From DSOS01 sp035286585 (GTDB lineage: Bacteria; Chloroflexota; Anaerolineae; Anaerolineales; UBA4823), in contig DATEDC010000107.1 in the NCBI GenBank assembly GCA_035286585.1, positions 1 through 16,373 of the forward strand: 16,373 nt of DNA, given 5' to 3'. Below, in pieces: positions 8,016 to 13,653 of the stretch (positions are counted from its first letter, which is position 1; each line of letters opens with the position of its first letter). The translations under genes and the position numbers were made by a program. The notes beneath the pieces were generated by a model. That model saw nothing but the letters and a program-made list of their open reading frames with translations. It did not search any database and was not told the DNA's origin.

Positions 8016-8897
8016 TCAGCCCTGGTAAGACCAATCCCACATCCAGTAAGCCAGCCCCTTCCACTCCCCCCAGCGTTCGAAGTGTGCTCTGACCTCGGCG
8101 GGTCCGACCGGCTCGCCGCCGTACCACTCGTGTGAGACCAGCTTGAAAGCCCAGGAATCGATGGGTATCTCATCGTAGCGCCCGAGGAGCATCAGCAGGT
8201 TGGCAGCCGCGTAGGCGCCCACACCCTTGATCGCCAGCAGTTGCACGCGTAGCTCAGGGGTTGGCAGGTCGGACCCTTTCAGCGCTTCCAGGTCAAGCTG
8301 ACCTGAGGCTACCTGCTGCGCCAGGGACAAGACGTAAGGTGCGCGGTACCCCAGGCGGGTTTCAGCGCGTAATGTGGCCTCATCCGTGGCTGCCAGGCTA
8401 TGCGAGGTGGGGAAGGCTTTGCGCTCCGGATCCTCCGGCAGCGACGCACCGAACTGGTTTACCAGGTTGGCGCACATGCGCTTGGTGGCAGCCCACAGGG
8501 TGTTGGTGGTTAAAATCGTCTTGATCACGTCCTCGAACAGGCTGGGCGAGCGCAGCAGGCGACCGCTCGCCTTGGTCACCACGTGGGCTAATTTGGGTTC
8601 CTGGACTGCCAGGGCGTAGAAAGTCGTGAAATCTTGCTCCAGACCCAGCATCCAGGTGACCTTCTGGGCGATCTCCGTCTGCTCGACGGCGTTGAGATCG
8701 CGGCCGGCGGTCACGGCGACGCCGCCAGTGCCCTCACGCACTTTTAGTTCGACCACTTTTCCGCTGGTGAGCTGGTCGATGTAGGACATGCCACCGTGAT
8801 CTGGTTCTTCATTGAAAGGCAGCAGGCGGATCCAGCCGTGGGAGAGCACCACGGGCTGGAGGGAAAAGGGGGGCCGAGCGGTCAGGTGGATTTGCAT
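8016..8897 (-). CDS. HhH-GPD superfamily DNA glycosylase (AlkA/OGG1-like, 293 aa)
   Basis: This is a DNA base-excision repair enzyme that would flip out and cleave a damaged base from the sugar. The helix-hairpin-helix is visible at about residues 221-235 (LLAIKGVGAYAAANLL), followed by the catalytic-Asp region (EIPIDSW, Asp247). In bifunctional OGG1-type enzymes a lysine stands two residues after the GVG turn; here that position is Tyr (GVGAY), so a monofunctional AlkA-like glycosylase without lyase activity is more likely. The N-terminal about 100 residues fit the beta-rich domain seen in AlkA and OGG1, and the length is normal for the family. The start ATG (8895-8897) has GAGGAG 7 nt upstream (complement of 8905-8910). 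Substrate (alkylated or oxidised base) cannot be decided from sequence. Confidence 0.85.
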   Translation of the reverse strand: MQIHLTARPPFSLQPVVLSHGWIRLLPFNEEPDHGGMSYIDQLTSGKVVELKVREGTGGVAVTAGRDLNAVEQTEIAQKVTWMLGLEQDFTTFYALAVQEPKLAHVVTKASGRLLRSPSLFEDVIKTILTTNTLWAATKRMCANLVNQFGASLPEDPERKAFPTSHSLAATDEATLRAETRLGYRAPYVLSLAQQVASGQLDLEALKGSDLPTPELRVQLLAIKGVGAYAAANLLMLLGRYDEIPIDSWAFKLVSHEWYGGEPVGPAEVRAHFERWGEWKGLAYWMWDWSYQG

Positions 8898-8908
8898 CGG
8901 GGAACTCC

Positions 8909-9037
8909 TCAGGGATGATAGGGGCTGGTACCCAGGCCCTCGAAGACGCGGCGAATAGTTTCATCCATTTCCAGCTCGGCTTCGACCAGCACGGGCGGTG
9001 TGAAACCGATCTCGGGGCACGCATAGGGCCAGCCAGA
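8909..9037 (-). pseudogene. Coding-like fragment directly upstream of the glycosylase (frameshifted or truncated small gene)
   Basis: The minus frame between TGA (9038-9040) and TGA (8909-8911) reads GWPYACPEIGFTPPVLVEAE followed by LEMDETIRRVFEGLG and TSPYHP, which looks like real protein with an amphipathic acidic helix. It has no ATG or ribosome binding site in frame. Its stop overlaps the glycosylase ribosome binding site, as for a co-transcribed upstream gene. In another frame an ATG at 9057-9059, preceded by GAGG, opens MERSRLLIWLAL, so one frameshift near 9020-9045 would join a start to this piece. No family recognised. Either a decayed small gene or a sequencing or assembly error. Confidence 0.35.
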
Positions 9038-9084
9038 TCAAGAGTCTACTTCTCTCCATGCTGCCTCATGAAACTGACGGTAGG

Positions 9085-9090
9085 ATTATA
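9085..9090 (-). promoter_or_regulatory. Possible -10 element for the glycosylase transcript
   Basis: The minus strand reads TATAAT (complement of 9085-9090). The hexamer 17 nt upstream (CAGTCA) is a weak -35. A start near 9078 would place the small-gene fragment (8909-9037) and the glycosylase on one transcript. Confidence 0.35.
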
Positions 9091-9133
9091 CCCATCATCC
9101 GGTGCACTGACTGCAAGATCGTGTCAAGAGTAA

Positions 9134-9162
9134 TTTACACCGCTAAATTTTTCAGGTATGAT
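9134..9162 (+). promoter_or_regulatory. Promoter of the membrane sensor gene
   Basis: TTTACA (9134-9139), a 17-nt spacer and TATGAT (9157-9162), each one mismatch from consensus. The predicted start near 9169 leaves a leader of about 80 nt; the ribosome binding site GGAGGT is at 9238-9243. Confidence 0.65.
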
Positions 9163-9248
9163 AAGAGAAATGTTTCACAAGCTCTGTTTGCTTCCTCTTC
9201 CTCTCAACAATACCCCTTCATCGTAGCACCAAATCCTGGAGGTGCCAG

Positions 9249-10178
9249 ATGACTTCTCCAGTTCTGACAGCCACCGCGACCGCTTCCCTGCTCGGGTTCC
9301 TGTCCAATTGTGTCATCTTTTATCTGGTGCTCACATACAGGCAGCGCTTCTATCATTACCTGTTTGCTGCCCTGGTGCTGGCCTGTATCATTTGGGATAT
9401 GAACGTCTTTTTGCTGATGGTCAGAAACCAGCACATTGATGAGTTAAATTTATATGGTTTAATCGCCGGTGTGCCGGGCGTCTTCATACCGGTGCTGGTG
9501 TATCATTTTACAGCCTTATACACGGGCCGGATTAGAATTTGGGAGATTGCCATACTTTGGCTGATCACTCTGGCGTATATCGTCCTGGTCGCCAGCGGCG
9601 TTTTCATGCCGCCTGATCGTGTTCACCAATACGCTTGGGGTAACATATTTTCCATGACGGAGAACCCAGTTCTAAGCATACCGATGTTTCTCGTCTGGTA
9701 TGTAGCTCTTTGGCCTGCGTGCTATTTTTTATTGCGCGCTGCCCAAAAAGCCCCCACCCGTCTCTCCAGGCGCCATCACTATTATTTGTGCACCGGGTTT
9801 TTCGTCATCAGCATCGCGATCTGGAAAGTGCTAGTGACCATGGGCATTGATGCGCCGTTCCTGCTGGTAATGGGTATGGTTTTGAACGACCTGTTTGCGG
9901 CTGTCATCGGGATCGCCATCGTGAAAGAAAAGCTGTTCGATATCACTATTATCATCAAGAAAGGCGCTGTCTACTCCGCCCTGGCAGGGGTGCTTATCTT
10001 TGTTTTCAGCTTCACCGAGCACATCCTGGTCACGAATTTTGGCGAGTTGATTGCCGGGCACTCGCAGATAATCCACTTTATCGCCATCGGTGCAGGCATA
10101 CTGGTTTTAATGCCCGTCAAGCACCGTTTAGAAGGCGCGGTGGATAGATTCTTCGCTCAGAGGGTGGTTGAGTTTTAG
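9249..10178 (+). CDS. Multi-pass membrane sensor-domain protein without an output domain (309 aa)
   Basis: About nine hydrophobic segments are visible (residues 8-30, 36-57, 68-91, 97-118, 143-163, 178-198, 203-225, 240-260, 273-291). The arrangement resembles the 7TM input region found at the N-terminus of some bacterial histidine kinases. The KEKLFDITIIIKKG motif after the seventh segment and the closing MPVKHRLEGAVDRFF match the stretch that in such kinases leads into the catalytic part. Here the protein stops at once (TAG 10176-10178): no His-box, ATPase, GGDEF or EAL domain follows. The frame continues 12 coding-like codons (VVDAITDKLKHR) to a TAA at 10215-10217, so the TAG may be a late truncation. 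The start is supported by GGAGGT 5 nt upstream. It probably senses a membrane or extracellular signal and passes it to a partner; this is inference. Confidence 0.8.
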   Translation: MTSPVLTATATASLLGFLSNCVIFYLVLTYRQRFYHYLFAALVLACIIWDMNVFLLMVRNQHIDELNLYGLIAGVPGVFIPVLVYHFTALYTGRIRIWEIAILWLITLAYIVLVASGVFMPPDRVHQYAWGNIFSMTENPVLSIPMFLVWYVALWPACYFLLRAAQKAPTRLSRRHHYYLCTGFFVISIAIWKVLVTMGIDAPFLLVMGMVLNDLFAAVIGIAIVKEKLFDITIIIKKGAVYSALAGVLIFVFSFTEHILVTNFGELIAGHSQIIHFIAIGAGILVLMPVKHRLEGAVDRFFAQRVVEF

Positions 10179-10241
10179 GTCGTAGACGCGATCACGGACA
10201 AACTTAAGCACCGATAATTGTCAGTGAACTAGAATTCAGTC

Positions 10242-10379
10242 TTATCCGTTCCAGTTGAGGATATTGAGCAAGTAGGGCGCCCAGGCCATGGCCTGGAAGA
10301 ACAGGCTGACCAGCACTACGCCACCTGCCAACATCAGCAAGAGCAGGATAATAAAGTTAAAGCGTTCTCGATCGGTCAT
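10242..10379 (-). CDS. Small single-span membrane peptide (45 aa) under c-di-GMP riboswitch control
   Basis: The minus strand has ATG (10377-10379) to TAA (10242-10244). The peptide starts MTDRERF, then has one long hydrophobic segment (residues 8-30, including ILLLLMLAGGVV) and an aromatic end (AWAPYLLNILNWNG). An excellent ribosome binding site (AGGAGGG, complement of 10386-10392) precedes the ATG by 6 nt. It is the first and only gene downstream of the class I c-di-GMP riboswitch (10542-10633) and its terminator (10489-10518), which strongly supports it as real. The positive N-terminus suggests the N-end stays in the cytoplasm. Function unknown: a regulatory or envelope-associated peptide is plausible. 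It converges with the membrane sensor gene, 63 bp away. Confidence 0.8.
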   Translation of the reverse strand: MTDRERFNFIILLLLMLAGGVVLVSLFFQAMAWAPYLLNILNWNG

Positions 10380-10478
10380 CTCAATCCCTCCTGGCGAAGT
10401 ACTCCAGTTTTTATTCCCGGTTCACAATTTGCGTCGTAGAACCAGGCACGACGGCATACATGTCCAGAATTTTCCATC

Positions 10479-10518
10479 AAAACAAAAACCCCTCAAGCAG
10501 CTGTGACTGCCTGAGGGG
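10479..10518 (-). terminator. Intrinsic terminator between c-di-GMP riboswitch and small gene (expression platform)
   Basis: On the minus strand CCCCTCA pairs with TGAGGGG and GGCAG/CTGC continues the stem (complement of 10489-10518, 6-nt loop), followed by TTTTTGTTTT (10479-10488). It lies 23 nt after the aptamer. The 3' aptamer strand CTGCC (complement of 10542-10546) could pair with GGCAG in the terminator's 5' arm, giving a mutually exclusive antiterminator. Confidence 0.85.
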
Positions 10519-10541
10519 CGAATGAACGCAAGAAGCGCCTT

Positions 10542-10633
10542 GGCAGCCCGACTGTCATGCGCTGGCGAAAGTGGCGAATACCCACCAGCGTTTAGACCGC
10601 AGCTTTGCGTCCCTGTCTTTCGACAGGTTTGCC
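10542..10633 (-). ncRNA. Cyclic-di-GMP class I (GEMM-I) riboswitch aptamer
   Basis: All hallmarks are present on the minus strand in order: GGCAAACC (10626-10633); a 6-bp hairpin with a GAAA tetraloop (CCTGTC-GAAA-GACAGG, 10612-10627); the conserved GGACGCAAAGC (10602-10612); a tetraloop-receptor-like GTCTAAAC; a long stem CGCTGG/CCAGCG; and the closing ATGACAGTCGGGCTGCC, whose TGCC pairs with the first GGCA. The family binds c-di-GMP and switches the gene that follows. A terminator 23 nt downstream suggests transcriptional control. If the antiterminator uses the aptamer's 3' strand, ligand binding would favour termination (OFF), but the direction must be measured. Confidence 0.93.
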
Positions 10634-10671
10634 TTTTCTGGGCTATATTACGAGCTTGTTAAGGTATTTTG

Positions 10672-10677
10672 ATTATA
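10672..10677 (-). promoter_or_regulatory. -10 element of the riboswitch transcript
   Basis: The minus strand reads TATAAT (complement of 10672-10677), placing the start near 10665, about 32 nt before the aptamer. The -35 region is weak (GTGACT-like, in the left arm of an inverted repeat), which suggests activator dependence. Confidence 0.55.
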
Positions 10678-10693
10678 GATTAAGAATTCATCC

Positions 10694-10759
10694 TAGAGTC
10701 ACGTTTGTCACAAAATTGGTTGGTGATTTCTCCGGCTTCAGCCCATTCTTGTGACTCTA
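10694..10759. repeat. 9-bp inverted repeat spanning the divergent promoters
   Basis: TAGAGTCAC (10694-10702) and GTGACTCTA (10751-10759) are perfect reverse complements, 48 bp apart. Each arm lies in the -35 zone of one of the two divergent transcripts, in the same orientation relative to its promoter. A second GTCAC follows the left arm at 10707-10711. Candidate binding sites for a shared regulator. Confidence 0.5.
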
Positions 10760-10777
10760 TCGGGATTGTGGTAATCT
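10749..10777 (+). promoter_or_regulatory. Probable promoter of the MFS exporter gene
   Basis: TTGTGA (10749-10754), a 17-nt spacer and TAATCT (10772-10777). The predicted start near 10784 leaves only about 18 nt before the ATG at 10802, and no ribosome binding site is visible, so initiation may be nearly leaderless. Confidence 0.5.
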
Positions 10778-10801
10778 TGGCTTCATTGCCCCCTCTCATG
10801 G

Positions 10802-12046
10802 ATGGTTGACTTGATCGAAGCCGTAAATACCGACATTACGAAGACCACTAATGCCTGGCATGGGCTGCTCTTTTTGTTCACATTCGGTAGCCTGGTGGAG
10901 ACGATCTTCTACGGGCAAATCTCCGCTTTCACGCCTCTCTATCTCCCTGGCTTGGGTGTCCCCCTCCTGGATATTGCCCGTTGGACGGGGGTCATCGCTT
11001 CGGTTTCCGGCCTGATAGGGCTGCCGTTCTTGCCCTTATGGGGCGCGCTGGCAGACCGTTACGCTCGCAAGCCGGTGATCATCCGCTCCTTCGCGGTTCA
11101 CCTGCTGGCAGGCCTGGTGGCGCTGCTGGCGGGGAATGTGTGGATCTTCCTGATTGGGCGTTCGATCTCCAGCTTTGCCCTGGGCAACAGCGGGTTGATG
11201 ATGACCACCCTGGCCGAGCGCGTCCCGGCGCGCAAGCAGGGGCTGGCATTTGCCGTCATGAACAGCGCGGCCCCGATAGGGGTGTTTATCGGTCCCTTGC
11301 TCGGCGGTCCGGTCGTGGACCGCTGGGGGGTGCGCCTTCTGCTCGGGATCGATGCGATTTTACTCCTGGTTGTGGTGCTGGTTTTGGCTTACGGGTACCG
11401 CGATCCTTACCGGGGGCAGGCGCGCGGCCCAATTCTGCGCATGGCATACGATTCACTCGGAATTCTATGGCACAGCCATCGGTTGCGTACCCTGCTGCCA
11501 GCCCTATTTTTACTGTTCGCAGGTTGGGTAATGGCGATGACCTATGTGCCCGTTGTGGTAGGCGAATTGTATAGGGGCTCGAACCTGGGCACGGTTGTAG
11601 GGGTTGTCATGGGGGCAGGTGGATTTTTAGCCCTGTTTTTAGGTCCTTTCATGGGCGCCCTGTCAGACCGCTTCGGTCACTGGCGGGTGCTTTTTGGGGG
11701 AGCGCTTTTGTTGGTCCTGTTGTGGTCCACGCCTTTGCTCGCCTCACAATTAGTGGGATTGGGCATCGCCTGGGCTGTGATCAACGGGCTGGCATCTGGA
11801 GTGTTCTCGGTATCCTTCAATGTGCTGGCAAGCTCGGCTTCCGAGCAGGTGCGCGGCCGGGTGATGTCGTTCGCCTACCTGCCGGTGAACATCGGCGGCA
11901 TCCTGGGACCCGCCTTGGGCGCCTACCTGACCCAAAATACCGCCATGGCTGTCTTCCCTGCCGCTGCGGTGATCACTGCCCTGGGCTTAGGCGTTTTGTA
12001 TCTGGCGTCCCGCTATCCCGTCTCGCTGAGTCGCGGAGGGTATTAA
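10802..12046 (+). CDS. Major facilitator superfamily exporter, drug:H+ antiporter-like (414 aa)
   Basis: A twelve-helix inner-membrane transporter that would use the proton gradient to export a small molecule, perhaps a drug. MFS motif A is present in the loop after helix 2 (GALADRYARKP, residues 81-91) and again, weaker, after helix 8 (GALSDRFGHWR, residues 285-295), the normal internal duplication. A long cytoplasmic loop near residues 200-215 separates the two halves. Length and a PIGVFIGPLLGG segment in helix 5, where motif C of antiporters lies, fit the DHA1 group. The substrate cannot be told. The ATG has no ribosome binding site; an ATG at 10798 overlaps it out of frame and stops after three codons. 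No regulator gene is adjacent; the divergent neighbour is the c-di-GMP riboswitch unit. Confidence 0.88.
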   Translation: MVDLIEAVNTDITKTTNAWHGLLFLFTFGSLVETIFYGQISAFTPLYLPGLGVPLLDIARWTGVIASVSGLIGLPFLPLWGALADRYARKPVIIRSFAVHLLAGLVALLAGNVWIFLIGRSISSFALGNSGLMMTTLAERVPARKQGLAFAVMNSAAPIGVFIGPLLGGPVVDRWGVRLLLGIDAILLLVVVLVLAYGYRDPYRGQARGPILRMAYDSLGILWHSHRLRTLLPALFLLFAGWVMAMTYVPVVVGELYRGSNLGTVVGVVMGAGGFLALFLGPFMGALSDRFGHWRVLFGGALLLVLLWSTPLLASQLVGLGIAWAVINGLASGVFSVSFNVLASSASEQVRGRVMSFAYLPVNIGGILGPALGAYLTQNTAMAVFPAAAVITALGLGVLYLASRYPVSLSRGGY

Positions 12047-12103
12047 AGCGCTTAAAACGCAGATGAAGCTCTGAAATACTGGTAGCAGCGAACTCATTTC
12101 GTT

Positions 12104-13294
12104 CTAGCGTCCCGTGAAGCAAATGACGTAAGCGCTTTTGTTCTCCAGAGTCCACACGCCAGACCAGTTTAAAGGCTCACCTTGCGGGTCAGTCTGGATG
12201 ACCACCTGGTAATCCCCCGGCTGCAGGCGGAACTCCGCTGCCGGGCTGCTCGTCGGACAGGAAAATGACGCCCGGCAGCTTGGGCAGGCTTCCAGCTCAG
12301 CCACGCTCCCCTCCAGCCCATAAAAAGCAATGCGCAGGGGGTATGGCGACCCGTTCAAAATGGTCACCGCGGCGTAATCTCCTGGGGCGCTGCTACGGCG
12401 CATCGGCTGCGGCAGCGTTACGGGCTGCAAGGAGGCGGCCTGGGCGACCATTGTACGAGCCAAGGCTGTCATCATCTGGTCTGTAAAACGGTGCTCGGGA
12501 AATTCGCCCAAGAATGACACGAACATGCGGATGGCGCTGGCGAGCTCTCCGGCGCTCTCGTAGTTCAACCCGCAGGTGTAATACAGCCTGGGGATGAAGT
12601 CTGGGCGGGCTCCGAGCGGGCTGTCTCTCAGCAGCTCCGGTTTCTGGCAGGCAAGCGGATTACTCACCAGGCCCGCCTCTGCCTCTCGCCCGGATTCATG
12701 CTCTGGGTACTCACTGAGGAAGATGACGTAGGCGGCATAGGCTTGTTGCACTTCCTGGTTTTGAACGTAGAAATGGGCGCAGGATAAGTATAGCTCTGGC
12801 AAATTGAGCTCGCGCTGCGGAACCAGGCGCTGTTCCAGCAGGGCGGGCAGGTGGGTGCAGATCGCTTCATTGACCAGCTCGTAAGGTCCTGCCTGGGCGA
12901 ACAGAGCCGTGCTGCGCCCCCGGATGGCCTCGCTCAAGCCGCTCTCCGGGTGGCTTTCGAGGAACTCCAGGTAGCCCTGCAAGGCCTGGCTGTATCTGCC
13001 GTTGCGCTCTAAATTAATTGCCTCCTGTAATACCTGGCACTCAGCCATTGCGATCTCCGCCATGGTCGCATAGCTGCCTAAATCTGCCAGCCGCCAGCCG
13101 GAGATTACGCGCTCAAAATAGCGGTTAGCGGTGAAACAATCGCCTTGCAAAAAGGCCTGGTGGCCGCGGCCAAAGCTGAACCAGTCATATACGAAGCGGG
13201 CCGTCTGCAGTGCCAGAAGCGCTGCCAGCAGGTAGGCGAATAAGTTGGCGATATTCACCCTGCGCCTGGATTTTCGGTAGCGGCGTGCACTCAT
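12104..13294 (-). CDS. Membrane-anchored TPR-like protein with Cys-rich C-terminal domain (396 aa)
   Basis: A very basic N-terminus (MSARRYRKSRRRVNIAN) is followed by one membrane span (about residues 18-38), so the body is probably outside the membrane. Residues about 45-290 contain repeated helical pairs of TPR type, each with a 'Y..FL...PEH/PES' turn (LEFLESHPES, VIFLSEYPEH, VSFLGEFPEH). The last about 100 residues form a separate beta-rich domain (VTILNGSPYPLRIAFYG) with a Cys cluster (ACPSCRASFSC) and a final ...YVICF, which could form disulfides or bind metal. It ends convergently 57 bp from the MFS gene. The start ATG (13292-13294) has a poorly spaced GAGGG. A scaffold or binding role is inferred from the TPR units; the C-terminal domain is not identified. 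Confidence 0.8.
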   Translation of the reverse strand: MSARRYRKSRRRVNIANLFAYLLAALLALQTARFVYDWFSFGRGHQAFLQGDCFTANRYFERVISGWRLADLGSYATMAEIAMAECQVLQEAINLERNGRYSQALQGYLEFLESHPESGLSEAIRGRSTALFAQAGPYELVNEAICTHLPALLEQRLVPQRELNLPELYLSCAHFYVQNQEVQQAYAAYVIFLSEYPEHESGREAEAGLVSNPLACQKPELLRDSPLGARPDFIPRLYYTCGLNYESAGELASAIRMFVSFLGEFPEHRFTDQMMTALARTMVAQAASLQPVTLPQPMRRSSAPGDYAAVTILNGSPYPLRIAFYGLEGSVAELEACPSCRASFSCPTSSPAAEFRLQPGDYQVVIQTDPQGEPLNWSGVWTLENKSAYVICFTGR

Positions 13295-13511
13295 GTCCTC
13301 ATAGCCCTCAAGTCTTATTCGGTTCCAATTGTAACCCGCTTGATTAACCGAGAATCACCCCTGATTTGAATTCAGTATAGCTGAAATTTTTTTCCATCAC
13401 CTGGCCTATACCTTACAAAAATGATAGCTTGGGAAGCCAGTGGGAGGTGTCGAAAATATTTCACTTTTTCTAAGCCTCAAAAAATAACCCTGAAAATCTG
13501 CAAATAAGTTG
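13295..13511. other. AT-rich divergent intergenic region
   Basis: This lies between the TPR gene and the DUF6351-type gene. A TATACT on the minus strand (complement of 13374-13379) could be the -10 of the TPR gene, but no good -35 stands before it. The AT-rich tract at about 13450-13510 directly upstream of the promoter at 13512 may act as an UP element. No ORF or RNA structure stands out. Confidence 0.4.
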
Positions 13512-13540
13512 TTGACACGAAAATTGAATCTTTATATACT
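13512..13540 (+). promoter_or_regulatory. SigA-type promoter of the DUF6351-type gene
   Basis: TTGACA (13512-13517), a 17-nt spacer and TATACT (13535-13540). It has the same hexamers and spacing as the giant-operon promoter, and both continue CGAA after the -35. Start near 13547, leader about 107 nt. Confidence 0.8.
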
Positions 13541-13566
13541 GGTATCAAGCCTGGTTGCCTGGTGAT

Positions 13567-13596
13567 CTGCTGGGGGATGATCGATCCACCTGGCAG
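13567..13596 (+). other. Stem-loop in the 5' UTR of the DUF6351-type gene
   Basis: CTGCTGGGGGAT (13567-13578) pairs with ATCCACCTGGCAG (13584-13596) over 12 bp, two of them G-U, with one bulged A and a GATCG loop. It has no T-tract and so is not a terminator. It may stabilise the mRNA or be a protein or ligand site. Confidence 0.5.
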
Positions 13597-13641
13597 TAAC
13601 AGCCGGTTTTGGAAATCCGTTTCATTCCTGTATCCGAAGAA

Positions 13642-13647
13642 AAGGAG
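13642..13647 (+). promoter_or_regulatory. Ribosome binding site fixing the DUF6351-type start at 13654
   Basis: AAGGAG lies 6 nt before ATG 13654. The longer reading with TTG at 13609 lacks any ribosome binding site and would put 15 polar residues before the signal peptide. Confidence 0.85.
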
Positions 13648-13653
13648 AATGCG

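Noticed and set aside
9122..9127. TTGACA on the minus strand as -35 of the glycosylase transcript
   Set aside because: The nearest TATAAT (9085-9090) is 31 nt away, too far for one promoter; no -10 lies at 16-18 nt.
12047..12056. AAGCGCTT palindrome after the MFS gene as a terminator
   Set aside because: Only 8 bp without a loop or T-tract; no convincing terminator exists between the convergent MFS and TPR genes.
13609..13653. TTG start extending the DUF6351-type protein by 15 residues
   Set aside because: No ribosome binding site before it, whereas ATG 13654 has AAGGAG at ideal distance and directly begins a signal peptide.
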